Shown here piece after piece: positions 1-9,933 of a stretch of 64,000 nucleotides of DNA. The first letter of the stretch is position 1. Each line of letters starts with the position of its first letter. The notes under the pieces were generated by a model, which worked only from the letters and a program-made list of their open reading frames with translations, ran no database searches and was not told the origin of the DNA. The stretch covers positions 62,001 to 126,000 of the forward strand of contig CAVYNG010000001.1 of assembly GCA_963769905.1 (NCBI GenBank), given 5' to 3'. The translations under genes were made by a program, and so were the position numbers. Origin of the DNA: Bog-756 sp963769905 (lineage in GTDB: Bacteria; Actinomycetota; Acidimicrobiia; Acidimicrobiales; RAAP-2).

Positions 1-488
1 CCGATCTTGCCACCCTCGACATAGGGCTCGAGCAGGTCGATCACCTTGATACCGGTCTCGAACATGATGGCTCGCGGCTCGAGCGCGTCGAATTCGGGCG
101 AGGGTCGGTGGATCTCCCAGTAGGCCTCCGGCTCGCCGATGGTGTCGGTGTCGAGGGGCTTCCCGAGGACATTGAAGACGTGGCCGAGCACGGACTCCCC
201 GACCGGCACGCGTAGCCCGTGGCCGGGATTGCGGACCTCCGCGCCGCGGGTGAGCCCGTCGGTCGGCTTGAGGCAGACGCAGCGCACCCTGCCGTCGCCG
301 ATCTGCTGGGCGACCTCGGCGACGATGGTCTCGGTCTTGTCGTCGACCGTCGCGTCGACCTCGACCACCCCGTTGATCTCCGGAAGGGAGTGCGGGGGGA
401 ACTCGACGTCGATGACCGGCCCGGCGATGGCCACGACGCGGCCAGGGGCGCGGGTCTCGATGGTGGGTTTCTCAGCGGCGACGGTCAA
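1..488 (-). CDS. atpD: ATP synthase F1 subunit beta, N-terminal part (cut by window edge)
   Basis: Catalytic beta subunit of the F1 ATPase. About 162 N-terminal residues are present: the beta-barrel domain (VVAIAGPVIDVEF, GLRVPVGESVLGHVFNVLGKPLD) up to IKVIDLLEPYVEGGKIG, just before the Walker A loop, which lies outside the window. I place the start at a TTG (488-486) because GGAG sits seven bases upstream and the product then begins MTVAAEKPTIETRAPGRVV, normal for the family; no ATG or GTG fits better. It is the last atp gene visible, 78 bases after atpG. Identification is certain; the start codon is likely. Confidence 0.95.
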   Translation of the reverse strand, partial: MTVAAEKPTIETRAPGRVVAIAGPVIDVEFPPHSLPEINGVVEVDATVDDKTETIVAEVAQQIGDGRVRCVCLKPTDGLTRGAEVRNPGHGLRVPVGESVLGHVFNVLGKPLDTDTIGEPEAYWEIHRPSPEFDALEPRAIMFETGIKVIDLLEPYVEGGKI

Positions 489-566
489 AGCAGTGCTCCC
501 TCGAGACGGTGACGGTGACGAATGGACGGGCGGTGGTGGTGCCGGTGTGGCAGGGGCCGGCCGCGC

Positions 567-1547
567 TCACGCGACGACCTCGATGACGGCGCCGCCCTCG
601 TCCTGCTCGGCGCCGGCCCGCAACGCCTCGGCCCCGCCGACGATCTCCATGATCTCGGTGGTGATGGCGTCCTGGCGGGCGCGGTTCATGATGCGGGTGT
701 ACTTGGTGATGAGCTCGCCGGCGTTGTCGGTGGCGGCGGCCATCGCCCGCTGCCGGGCGGTGACCTCCGCCGCGGCAGCCTCGAGCAGCGCGCCGAAGAC
801 CCCGGTCTCGGCGGCACGGGGCCCTAAGGTCTCAAGGAGGAGCGCGGCGTCGGGCTCGAACTCGATGTAGCCGAGGGGACCGCCCTCGCCAGTCCCACCT
901 GCACCGGAGGCGGCGGTCGGCGGGGCGGGCTCCACCTCGGCGGCCAGGTCTGCGCGTGGGTCTGGCAGCGGAAGGAGCTGGCGCTCCTCGACCCGCTGGG
1001 TGCCGGCCGAGAGGAACCGCGTCGAGATGACCAACACCTGCTCGACCTCGCCGGCCACGAAGGGGGCGATCACCGAAGAGGCCACCCGCCGGGCGTCTGC
1101 GAAGGTGGGCCGCTCGCTGATGCCCGCAAAGGAGCGCTCGACCGGCTGGCGCCGGAAGCGGAAGTAGCTCTGGGCCTTCTTCCCGGCGGTGAACAGACGC
1201 ACCTCGACCCCTTCGGCGCGGTGGGCGGCGACGAAGCGCTCGGTCGCCCGCAGGACGCTCGAGTTGTAGGCCCCGCACAGCCCGCGGTCGGCGACGACCG
1301 CCAGCACCGCGATGGCGTGCACCTCCTCGGGAGCGCCGAGCAACCGGCCGGCGGCCATCGGGTCGCCGAGTGCGGTCTCGAGGACGATGCGGGCCATGCC
1401 CTCCTGGTAGGGACGGGCCGCGGCGATCCGTCCCTGGGCGCGGACGATCTGGGAGGCGGCGATGAGCTCCATCGCCTTGGTGATCTTCTGGGTCGACCTG
1501 ATGCTGCGGATCCTCCGCCGGAGGATCCGCTCCTGACCGCCTGCCAT
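567..1547 (-). CDS. atpG: ATP synthase F1 subunit gamma
   Basis: Central rotor shaft of the F1 ATPase, 326 residues. The N-terminal helix (ILRRRIRSIRSTQKITKAM) and the C-terminal helix (RQDAITTEIMEIVGGAEAL) are the conserved coiled-coil halves. The ATG follows the atpA stop by one base (TGA-G-ATG), so the two are translationally coupled. The protein is about 30 residues longer than a typical bacterial gamma because of a Pro/Ala/Gly-rich insertion (EPAPPTAASGAGGTGEGG) in the second half. Mycobacterial gamma subunits also carry an extra loop, but I cannot say whether this one is equivalent. Confidence 0.97.
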   Translation of the reverse strand: MAGGQERILRRRIRSIRSTQKITKAMELIAASQIVRAQGRIAAARPYQEGMARIVLETALGDPMAAGRLLGAPEEVHAIAVLAVVADRGLCGAYNSSVLRATERFVAAHRAEGVEVRLFTAGKKAQSYFRFRRQPVERSFAGISERPTFADARRVASSVIAPFVAGEVEQVLVISTRFLSAGTQRVEERQLLPLPDPRADLAAEVEPAPPTAASGAGGTGEGGPLGYIEFEPDAALLLETLGPRAAETGVFGALLEAAAAEVTARQRAMAAATDNAGELITKYTRIMNRARQDAITTEIMEIVGGAEALRAGAEQDEGGAVIEVVA

Positions 1548-1548
1548 C

Positions 1549-3072
1549 TCAGTCGCTCCCTCCCGCGTCGAAGCTCTCGGTGTAGGACCGCACCGCCTTC
1601 TCCAGCGCGTCGCCGTCGGGAAGAGTGCCCGTCGTGCGAATGTGGTCGAGGAGGTCGGCGTGGTTGGCTCGGAAGTACGCGCGGATCCCGGTCTCGTAGT
1701 GCTGCACGTCGTCGACCGGCACTCCGTCGACATAGCCGTTGGTCCCGGCGAAGATGACCAGCACCTGCTCCTCGACCGGGACCGGCGCGTTGAGCCCCTG
1801 TTTGAGCAGTTCGGTAAGGCGGTAGCCGCGGTCGAGCTGGGCCTGGGAGACCTTGTCGAGCTCGGATCCGAATGTGGCGAAGGCCTCGAGCTCGCGGAAC
1901 TGCGCAAGGTCGAGCTTGAGGGTACCGGAGACCGCCTTCATGGCCTTGATCTGTGCCGCGCCGCCGACACGGCTCACCGAGACGCCGACGTTGATCGCCG
2001 GGCGTACGCCCGAATAGAAGAGGTCGGTCTCGAGGAAGACCTGACCGTCGGTGATCGAGATCACGTTGGTCGGGATGTACGCGGAGATGTCGCCCGCCTT
2101 GGTCTCGATGATCGGCAGCGCGGTGAGCGACCCACCGCCCTCGGCGTCGGACAGCTTCGCCGCGCGCTCGAGAAGGCGGGAGTGGAGGTAGAAGACGTCG
2201 CCGGGGTAGGCCTCGCGCCCGGGTGGCCGTCGCAGGAGCAGCGACATCTGGCGGTAGGCCTCTGCCTGCTTGGAGAGGTCGTCGTAGACGATGAGCGCGG
2301 CCTCGCCGTTGTCCATCCAGTGCGTGCCCATGGCGCAGCCGGCGTAGGGGGCGAGGTACTTGAAAGGCGAGGGGTTCGACGCCCCGGCGAGCACCACCAC
2401 CGTGTACTCCATCGCGCCGTGGCGCTCGAGGGTGGCAACGGTCTGCGCGACGGACGACTCCTTCTGGCCGATCGCCACGTAGATGCACTTCACCCCTTGG
2501 CCGCGCTGGTTGAGGATGGTGTCGATGGCGACAGTGGTCTTGCCGGTCTTGCGGTCCCCGATGAGGAGCTCGCGCTGTCCTCGGCCGATCGGGGTCATCG
2601 CGTCGATGGCCTTGATGCCGGTCTGCAGCGGCTCGGAGACCGGCTGGCGCTTCACGATGCCGGGCGCCTGGATCTCGAGACGGCGGGTCTCGTCGGTCGC
2701 GACGGGGCCCTTTCCGTCGACGGGCTCGCCGAGCGCGTTGACCACCCGGCCGAGCAGGGCGTCGCCCACCCGCACCGAGAGGATGCGGCCGGTCGCCTTG
2801 ACCAGCTGCTCCTCCTCGAGACCCGTGTCGTCACCGAGGACGACCGCACCGATGGTCTCCTCGTCGAGGTTGAGGGCGAGACCTTCGGTTCCGTCCTCGA
2901 ACTCGAGGATCTCGTTGACTGCGGCACCGGGGAGCCCGGTGACCCGGGCGATGCCGTCGCCGACTTCGACGATCCGCCCGACCTGCTCGGTGCCGACTTC
3001 GGGGGTGTACTCCTCGACATGGCGGCGCAGGGCGGCGGTGATTTCGTCCGCGCTGATGGACAGTTCGGTCAT
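1549..3072 (-). CDS. atpA: ATP synthase F1 subunit alpha
   Basis: Non-catalytic nucleotide-binding alpha subunit of F1, 507 residues, normal length. The beta-barrel domain (VGRIVEVGDGIARVTGLPG) is followed by Walker A (GDRKTGKT, about residues 169-176), Walker B (ALIVYDD) and the signature PAINVGVSVSRVGG. It overlaps atpH by four bases (ATGA) and is followed by atpG after one base, so it belongs to a tightly packed operon. There is no long C-terminal extension of the kind reported to regulate the mycobacterial enzyme. Confidence 0.98.
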   Translation of the reverse strand: MTELSISADEITAALRRHVEEYTPEVGTEQVGRIVEVGDGIARVTGLPGAAVNEILEFEDGTEGLALNLDEETIGAVVLGDDTGLEEEQLVKATGRILSVRVGDALLGRVVNALGEPVDGKGPVATDETRRLEIQAPGIVKRQPVSEPLQTGIKAIDAMTPIGRGQRELLIGDRKTGKTTVAIDTILNQRGQGVKCIYVAIGQKESSVAQTVATLERHGAMEYTVVVLAGASNPSPFKYLAPYAGCAMGTHWMDNGEAALIVYDDLSKQAEAYRQMSLLLRRPPGREAYPGDVFYLHSRLLERAAKLSDAEGGGSLTALPIIETKAGDISAYIPTNVISITDGQVFLETDLFYSGVRPAINVGVSVSRVGGAAQIKAMKAVSGTLKLDLAQFRELEAFATFGSELDKVSQAQLDRGYRLTELLKQGLNAPVPVEEQVLVIFAGTNGYVDGVPVDDVQHYETGIRAYFRANHADLLDHIRTTGTLPDGDALEKAVRSYTESFDAGGSD

Positions 3073-4028
3073 CGAGGTGGTTCCTCCGCTCGGGTGGTGT
3101 CGGTCAGGCGATCGGTGGTGACGCGGCCGTCGGCGGCGAACTGCTCGCGCAGCTCGTCGAGCCGATGGCGGGCGGAGCCGTCCACGAGGAGGTCGCCCAA
3201 TTCGACGACTGCGCCGGCGAGCAGCGACGGATCGGTCATCACTTGCAGCTCGACCGGATGGCCGGTGAGGGAACCGAGGGCTTCGCTCAGCTGCCGCTGC
3301 TGGTCCTCGGCCACCGGCTCGGCGGTCCGGACCCTGGCCACCCGCCAGCCGCGGGCCGCCGCGGCCGCCTCGACGAGGCCGTCGAGCGTCCAGACGAAGT
3401 CGCGGGCCCTGCCACCGCGCACCGCGTAGGCGACGAGCCGCAACGTGGGGGTGCCCACCTTGCCGGACAGCAGGTCGCTGGCGAGGGCCTGACGGTCCGG
3501 CACCGGAAGCTCGCGGTCCGCGAACGCAGAACGGAGAGACCGATTGGCCTCGACGGTGCGGGCGAAGCGGAACAGGTCGTCTTCGATGTTCTCCAGCTCG
3601 CCGGTGCCGACCGACTCGAAGACGGCGGCAGCGTAGCCGCCCACGCGATGGCGCGAGGCGAGCCGGCCGAGCGCGGGCTCCTCTCGCCCGGTCGCGTCCG
3701 GTTCGGTGCGCGCGCGGTCGGCCGCTTCGGCCACGCGCGACGCGAGCCAGTGGAACGAGGTGGTGACCTCCGAGGGGGGCACGACGCTGACCGCCTGGTG
3801 GACGAGCCTCGCAACCTCGTCCAGCACCTTCCCCGCCAGAAGATCACCGAGAACCGAACGGCGCGCGGCCGCAGGGAGGGCGCCGTCGTCGACCACCAGG
3901 GTCAGCTCGCCGCTCGCGTCGACCATGTCGGCGACTCCGCGCAGCTGGTCGGCGGCCTCCGCGAGCGCACCCGTCGCGGCGAGCGACTCCTCCATCGCCG
4001 CCAGGTAGCCCTGGAGGGCAGCGTTCAC
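3069..4028 (-). CDS. atpH: ATP synthase F1 subunit delta with duplicated N-terminal domain
   Basis: Peripheral-stalk delta (OSCP-like) subunit joining F1 to Fo. It has 319 residues against about 180 usually. The extra length appears to be an internal duplication: the segment from R57 (RSVLGDLLAGKV...ARLVHQAV) matches that from R179 (RQALASDLLSGKV...LRLVAYAV), so residues 1-100 look like a second copy of the delta N-terminal domain at 128-225. The C-terminal domain (GWRVARVRTAEPV onward) follows once. The GTG start overlaps the atpF stop (GTGA). Mycobacteria carry a b-delta fusion with extra delta sequence; here b is a separate gene. Confidence 0.93.
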   Translation of the reverse strand: MNAALQGYLAAMEESLAATGALAEAADQLRGVADMVDASGELTLVVDDGALPAAARRSVLGDLLAGKVLDEVARLVHQAVSVVPPSEVTTSFHWLASRVAEAADRARTEPDATGREEPALGRLASRHRVGGYAAAVFESVGTGELENIEDDLFRFARTVEANRSLRSAFADRELPVPDRQALASDLLSGKVGTPTLRLVAYAVRGGRARDFVWTLDGLVEAAAAARGWRVARVRTAEPVAEDQQRQLSEALGSLTGHPVELQVMTDPSLLAGAVVELGDLLVDGSARHRLDELREQFAADGRVTTDRLTDTTRAEEPPR

Positions 4029-4564
4029 CGGCTCACCCCGCTCGCCGCGCCGGTCGGGCTCCCGACTTCACGGACCGCGGCGATCGCTTCGTCGATGAGA
4101 TCGCGGTGGTCGGCTGCCTGCACCTCGCGACCGACGACCCGTCCGGCCGCGGTCAGCACGATCTCGCCGACCCGGTTGGCCACCTCGTCGACGGCGGCCT
4201 GCCGGGCCACCGCGACCTCGGCGTCGCCCGAGGCCACGATTCGGTCGTAGACCTCTTGTGCCCGGCCTTCCGCGCTCGACACGATCTGGTCCGCGGTGCT
4301 CTGGGCCTGGGCCACGATCTCCCGAGCCTGGGTCCTCGCCCCCTCGAGGGTGGCACGACGCTCGCGGTCGGCCTCCTCCGCGTCGGCTTTGGCTTGGTCG
4401 GCCGCTTCGAGCTCGCCCCGGATCTGCTCCTGGCGTTCGGTGAGCACGTTGCTGAGGTAGGGCAGCACGTAGCGGCTGATCACCCCGAGCACGATCAGAA
4501 ACGCGATCAGGACGACCACGAACGTGCCGTTCGGGATGAGGAAATTGCTGGAGGCGGTGGGCAT
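4025..4564 (-). CDS. atpF: ATP synthase Fo subunit b
   Basis: Peripheral-stalk b subunit, 179 residues: one N-terminal membrane helix (TFVVVLIAFLIVLGVISRYVL) followed by a long charged, Ala/Glu-rich coiled coil (QEQIRGELEAADQAKADAEE). I choose the ATG at 4564, with AAGG nine bases upstream, rather than an in-frame TTG at 4573 that would leave no room for a ribosome binding site. It overlaps atpH by four bases. Unlike in mycobacteria, b is not fused to delta. Confidence 0.95.
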   Translation of the reverse strand: MPTASSNFLIPNGTFVVVLIAFLIVLGVISRYVLPYLSNVLTERQEQIRGELEAADQAKADAEEADRERRATLEGARTQAREIVAQAQSTADQIVSSAEGRAQEVYDRIVASGDAEVAVARQAAVDEVANRVGEIVLTAAGRVVGREVQAADHRDLIDEAIAAVREVGSPTGAASGVSR

Positions 4565-4601
4565 GGCCGTCAACCTTCGTCGTGAGTGGATTCCGGCGGA
4601 A

Positions 4602-4862
4602 CTACTTCTTGTAGAGGGAGAAAATGAACAACGCGGTGAACGCGAGGTTGATGAAGTAGGCGGCCTCGCAGAGGCCGACGGTCAGGAACATGATGGTCGT
4701 CAGCCGGCCCTGTGCCTCGGGCTGGCGGGCGACGCCCGCGATGGTCTGGCTACCGGCGAGCCCGTCACCGATGGCTGCGCCGACCGCGCCGCCACCGAGG
4801 GCCAGCCCCCCGCCGATCATGGCGCCGGCGAGCTGAACCGACTGCGAGGTAACTGCTGCCAT
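4602..4862 (-). CDS. atpE: ATP synthase Fo subunit c
   Basis: Proteolipid of the rotor ring, 86 residues, two membrane helices joined by the polar loop ARQPE (residues 45-49). The ion-binding carboxylate is Glu66 (GLCEAAYF). The following residues are Ala-Ala rather than Ser/Thr, which by family knowledge favours proton over sodium coupling. AAGGAG lies 11 bases before the ATG. It sits between atpB and atpF, as usual. Confidence 0.97.
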   Translation of the reverse strand: MAAVTSQSVQLAGAMIGGGLALGGGAVGAAIGDGLAGSQTIAGVARQPEAQGRLTTIMFLTVGLCEAAYFINLAFTALFIFSLYKK

Positions 4863-4927
4863 GTCTGTCTCTTCTCCTTGTATTTGGTTGGTTGGGTCGA
4901 TTGTTTCGTCGCGCCTCGTCGTGCGCG
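4863..4927 (-). promoter_or_regulatory. Translation initiation region of atpE
   Basis: The 65 bases between atpB and atpE are A/C-rich on the transcribed strand (repeated CCAA, then AAATACAAGGAGAA), unlike the GC-rich surroundings, and should be unstructured. All other atp junctions visible here except atpF and atpG-atpD are overlaps or 1-base gaps. Because c is needed in about ten copies per complex, a translation-enhancing leader is plausible; that role is inferred. Confidence 0.4.
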
Positions 4928-5716
4928 TCAGTGGGCCGCTTCCGTGCTCATTGCGGTCTCGAAGTAGATGATGGTGAGTAGGGCGAAGATGAAGGCCTGG
5001 ATCGCGCCGATGCCCATGTCGAAGAGCTTCCAGACCACGGTCATGGGGACCGAGAGGATCCCGCCGATGGGCACCGAGGCGAGTCGCCAGTCGACGAGGG
5101 CGGCGAGTAGGGCGAGCATCAGGCCGCCGGCGAAGAGGTTGCCGAAGAGTCGGAGGGTGAGGGTGACCGGCCGGACGATCTCCTCGATCAGGTTCATGAA
5201 GAGGTTGAAGGGAAAGAGCCAGACCGAGAAGGGCTGCTTGAAGAAGTGGCTCACGTAGCCGCCGAGCCCACGGGCACTGATGGCAGCCGCGTTGGTCATG
5301 ATGAAGACATAGATCGCCATGGCGGCCGGCAGGTTGATGTCGCTGGTCGGAGCCGGCAGGAACTCGTAGGTCGAGCCGATGCCCAGCACCTCGAAGAGGT
5401 TGCAGGTGAAGATCAGCACGAAGATGGTGAGCGCGAGGGGCACGACCTGCGCGCCGCGAGGCCCGATCGAGTCGTTGACCTGGCGCTGCACGGCGCCGAC
5501 CGCGAGCTCCCAGCACAGCTGGAACTTGCCCGGCACGCCGCTCGTCGCCTTCGCCCGCAGGATCAGACCGAAGGCGATCACGATGAGTCCCGCGATGATC
5601 GTGGCCCAGACGATGTCGACGTTGACGGTGAGGCCGAACCACTTGGCCTGCGGGTGTACGCCGACGGTGATGTCGGAGGCGGAGAGCGGGGCCGACAAGA
5701 GAGGGGTGAAGCCCAT
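4928..5716 (-). CDS. atpB: ATP synthase Fo subunit a
   Basis: Stator channel subunit a, 262 residues, about six membrane helices. The essential arginine is in IVRPVTLTLRLFGNLFAGG and the final helix contains GAIQAFIFALLTIIYFETA; both are classical subunit-a signatures. The ATG follows the upstream stop by one base (TGA-G-ATG). First structural Fo gene of the operon. Confidence 0.97.
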   Translation of the reverse strand: MGFTPLLSAPLSASDITVGVHPQAKWFGLTVNVDIVWATIIAGLIVIAFGLILRAKATSGVPGKFQLCWELAVGAVQRQVNDSIGPRGAQVVPLALTIFVLIFTCNLFEVLGIGSTYEFLPAPTSDINLPAAMAIYVFIMTNAAAISARGLGGYVSHFFKQPFSVWLFPFNLFMNLIEEIVRPVTLTLRLFGNLFAGGLMLALLAALVDWRLASVPIGGILSVPMTVVWKLFDMGIGAIQAFIFALLTIIYFETAMSTEAAH

Positions 5717-5717
5717 C

Positions 5718-6215
5718 TCAACCCTCTCCGACGCCGTCGCCGAGAGCCGGGTGTTCCGAATGGCGCCAGGGCTCGACCACCGGCTCGGACGCCTCGACGT
5801 CGATCACCTCACCCAGCGTGCCGGTGGCGCCCGCCTTGAGCATCGAGCGCGCGACGTTGACCAAGAGGATCAGCTGGAACGCCGCCAGTCCGCCGAGGAC
5901 GCCGAAGCCGACCTGTGGCGAGATGAGCAGCAACCCGATGGTGACGACGGTGATGATGCCCATCCGGGCCACCGTGTTCACCGCCAGCGGGCGGCGGGTG
6001 CGGCCGTCGCCGCGGGCACTCACCCGCGAGACGGTGTTGCCGATGAGGCGGAAGTTAAGTGTTCCGAGCGCAAGGCCGACGCAGGCTCCGAGCCCGACCA
6101 GCGGGTGGCCGAACGAGACCGACGCCACGAGCGCGGCGACTCCGATCACCAGCGCCGCAGAGACGGTCCGACGCGAGACGTCGGGGACGTTCGGGAGGTT
6201 GAGGTGCGCGAACAC
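5718..6215 (-). CDS. ATP synthase I-like membrane protein
   Basis: 165 residues, about four hydrophobic segments (ALVIGVAALVASVSFG; LVGLGACVGLALGTLNF; GIITVVTIGLLLIS; FGVLGGLAAFQLILLVN) and a polar acidic tail. Size, topology and position directly before atpB match the AtpI family, which helps assemble the c-ring. Sequence resemblance is only general. The GTG start is the first reasonable one; its ribosome binding site is weak. Confidence 0.7.
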   Translation of the reverse strand: MFAHLNLPNVPDVSRRTVSAALVIGVAALVASVSFGHPLVGLGACVGLALGTLNFRLIGNTVSRVSARGDGRTRRPLAVNTVARMGIITVVTIGLLLISPQVGFGVLGGLAAFQLILLVNVARSMLKAGATGTLGEVIDVEASEPVVEPWRHSEHPALGDGVGEG

Positions 6216-6280
6216 TGCCCGTCAGGCCCGCGTGCGGCGGCCGGCCGCGCCCCGCCGGAGGGGGCGAACCGAAAGGCTGC

Positions 6281-6565
6281 CTACAGATACCGGCGAATGG
6301 TGGTGACGGTCGTCGCCACCGCGACCACCACGCCGAAGGCCAGGCCGATGAGGGTGAACAGGGGCGCGGTGTGCGCCAGCGCGTCGATCAGATACCCGAT
6401 GCCGGCGCCCGCGACGAGGGAGAGCGCGACCGTGAGGCCGAGCGTCAAGAAGGCAATTGCTCCCGGCGAGAGCAGCCGGTCGGACTCCTCGGGCTCCTCG
6501 GGACCGGGCCGATCCGAGGGATGGCTCCGATCGGAGGGATGCCCAGGTGGGAAGCCGTCTTCCAT
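6281..6565 (-). CDS. atpZ: AtpZ-type small membrane protein
   Basis: 94 residues: a Pro/Ser/Asp-rich N-terminus, then two membrane helices (ALSLVAGAGIGYLIDAL; PLFTLIGLAFGVVVAVATTVTTI). The G-x-G-Y-x-x-D...SPLFTLIG-like layout is that of AtpZ/AtpI-family proteins encoded at the head of atp operons, implicated in Mg2+/Ca2+ handling or assembly. It is the first gene of the operon here, 65 bases before the next. About 195 bases separate it from the upstream wecA-like gene; I see no clear promoter there. Confidence 0.72.
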   Translation of the reverse strand: MEDGFPPGHPSDRSHPSDRPGPEEPEESDRLLSPGAIAFLTLGLTVALSLVAGAGIGYLIDALAHTAPLFTLIGLAFGVVVAVATTVTTIRRYL

Positions 6566-6760
6566 ACTCGAGCCGTGCCGCGCTAGGCGGGTGGGGGGGT
6601 CGGAGCTTCACGAATCGACTTCCGGATCACGCAGTGGTTCGACTGCGAAGACCGGTCGGACGACCGGTCCGGCCCTCGGCGGGGGCGGGAGGCCTGCAGT
6701 TCACGGCCAGCATCATCGCACCTTCGGACCTGCGGCGGCAAAACGCCGGAAACGTGCCGT

Positions 6761-8125
6761 TCACACTTTTCGGCTGGAAACCGGGCGCTGCCCGACGAGC
6801 GGCGCGGCCCCCGGAGCGACCGGCGCAACCGGCGCGACCGGCGCCGATCCGTTCCCTTCGCTGCCCCCTCGGAGGGCCTCGGCCGGCCCACCCCCGACCC
6901 CTGCTGCCGCGGCCGGCTCTCGGGTCGGCGGGGCCGGCTCGGGTGGGCCAGGCCCGCCGTCGACCGCGATCGCGTCAGGCTCGGGGCGCTTGCGCAGGTC
7001 GGGGTGGAAGAGGGTGTAGAGCACGACGCCGAGCGCGAGCGCGCCGAAGGGAATGAACGCGTTGACGCTCGAGATGTAGAGCGGGAAGAGGATGAAGCCC
7101 GACAGCAGTGCCGTCCACGCCCAGAGGATGAGCACGCTGCGCCGGTGGCCGTGGCCGAGCCGGAGGAGCCGGTGATGGAGGTGGCTCTTGTCCGGCGTCG
7201 AGAAGCCGGAGCGGTTTGCGGTCCTCCTCACGAACGCGAAGGCCATGTCGACCATCGGGACGCCGAGGATGAAGAAGGGGATGAACAGCGGTGCGAAGAA
7301 GAAATAGGTCTGCCCGGTGTGCGCGGCGACGCCTGCCGCACCTGCCGTCGAGCCGGTATCGGCCCAGCGGCCGCCGATGAGCATGGTGGACGCGGCCATG
7401 AGGAGCCCGAGCAGGAGTGCCCCGGCGTCGCCCATGAAGATCTTCGCGGGGTGGAAGTTGTGCGGAAGGAAGCCGAGGCAGATGCCGCACGTGATGATCG
7501 CGATGAGAGGGCCGATGTTGTCGGCAGGGAGATTGCCGAGCGCCTGGAGGTGAAGCCCGTAGACCGCGAGCGCGCCCGAGGCGATGGCGACCACCCCGGC
7601 AGCCAGGCCGTCGAGCCCGTCGATCAGGTTGACCGCGTTGGTGATGGCGATCACCCAGAGGGAGGTGAGGAGCGGCGCCCAGACCGGGGAGATCTGGACG
7701 ACGCCGGCGAGCGGGATCTTGAACTGGTACCAGGTGACCCCGAGGAAGGACAGGATGCAGGCCGCGAGGACCTGGCCGGCGACCTTTGCCGGCGCGGACA
7801 TGTCGCGGAAGTCGTCGATGATGCCGACGACGAAGATGGCCGCAGCCGCGAGGATGAGCCCGAGCGGCTCCGAGGAGCCGTGGAACAGCTGATCGAGCGC
7901 CGGGATCGTGGCCGCCACCACCCAGGTGACCAGCATGGCGACGAACATCGCGGCACCCCCCGACGCGGGGGTGACCTGCCGGTGGATCTTGCGCGCGTCG
8001 GGTTGCGCGACGTACCCGATCGCGATGGCGAGAGAGCGGGCAGGGAACGTCAGAGCCCACGACGAGAGGGCCGCCACGACGAGGAGGACCGCGTACCAGT
8101 TGAGCGGGACGACTCCCGATCTCAC
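6761..8125 (-). CDS. wecA: Undecaprenyl-phosphate GlcNAc-1-phosphate transferase (WecA/TagO type)
   Basis: Membrane enzyme that moves a sugar-1-phosphate from a UDP-sugar to undecaprenyl phosphate, starting synthesis of a cell-surface polymer. 454 residues with about ten membrane helices. Family motifs: PDARKIHRQVTPASGG, GIIDDFRD, NAVNLIDGLDGLAAG, KIFMGDAGALLLG and the loop DKSHLHHRLLRLGH, the last typical of WecA/TagO rather than MraY. The tail after about residue 380 is Pro/Gly/Ala-rich and disordered. I take the GTG at 8125 (GAGG eight bases upstream) because a further upstream start would run into glyA. 22 bases after glyA. Confidence 0.9.
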   Translation of the reverse strand: MRSGVVPLNWYAVLLVVAALSSWALTFPARSLAIAIGYVAQPDARKIHRQVTPASGGAAMFVAMLVTWVVAATIPALDQLFHGSSEPLGLILAAAAIFVVGIIDDFRDMSAPAKVAGQVLAACILSFLGVTWYQFKIPLAGVVQISPVWAPLLTSLWVIAITNAVNLIDGLDGLAAGVVAIASGALAVYGLHLQALGNLPADNIGPLIAIITCGICLGFLPHNFHPAKIFMGDAGALLLGLLMAASTMLIGGRWADTGSTAGAAGVAAHTGQTYFFFAPLFIPFFILGVPMVDMAFAFVRRTANRSGFSTPDKSHLHHRLLRLGHGHRRSVLILWAWTALLSGFILFPLYISSVNAFIPFGALALGVVLYTLFHPDLRKRPEPDAIAVDGGPGPPEPAPPTREPAAAAGVGGGPAEALRGGSEGNGSAPVAPVAPVAPGAAPLVGQRPVSSRKV

Positions 8126-8147
8126 CTGGTCGACCTCGGCCCCGGCC

Positions 8148-9445
<1,298 letters not shown>

Positions 9446-9449
<4 letters not shown>

Positions 9450-9919
9450 CGGCGCGACTCCCCGTCCGCAGCGGCATCGCCTACCTCGTACGCGGCGATC
9501 TGCTCGATGCGCCGCTCGTGCCGCCCCGCTTCGAAGTCGGCGGCGAAATAGGCGTCGAGTGCGTCGAGCGCGACCGCGGCGCCGGTGACCCGGCCACCGA
9601 GACAGATCACGTTCGCGTCGTTGTGGCGCCGGGCGAACCCAGCCGTCGTCGCGTCGTGGACGAGCGCGGCACGGATGCCGGTCACCTTGTTGGCCGCGAT
9701 GCCGATGCCGATGCCGGTCGCGCACACGCAGACCCCTCGATCCGCGGAGCCGCTCGCCACTGTCTCGCCGACCGCGACGCCGAATTCCGGATAGTCGACC
9801 GAGACGTCGGGAGAGTCGGTGCCGAGGTCGATGACCTGGTGTCCCGCGTCAGCCAGGTGCTTGGCGAGCGTGGCCTTGAGGGGGTAGCCCGCGTGGTCCG
9901 AGCCCACGGCGATCCGCAT
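9446..9919 (-). CDS. rpiB: Ribose-5-phosphate isomerase B
   Basis: RpiB/LacAB family enzyme interconverting ribose-5-phosphate and ribulose-5-phosphate. 157 residues. Motifs: MRIAVGSDHAGYPLK at the N-terminus, GVCVCATGIGIGIAANK with the catalytic-site Cys, and RHNDANVICLGGR. The ATG at 9919 has no Shine-Dalgarno sequence; a TACACT box ends six bases upstream, so the transcript is probably leaderless. First gene of rpiB-glyA-wecA. Confidence 0.95.
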
Positions 9920-9925
9920 GACGCG

Positions 9926-9931
9926 AGTGTA
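9926..9931 (-). promoter_or_regulatory. -10 box of rpiB (leaderless)
   Basis: TACACT on the minus strand, followed by six bases and the rpiB ATG. This spacing puts the transcription start on the start codon. No Shine-Dalgarno sequence is present. Confidence 0.6.
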
Positions 9932-9933
9932 CC

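Noticed and set aside
1642..3429. A 595-codon plus-strand frame
   Set aside because: Lies antisense to atpA and atpH, which are unmistakable.
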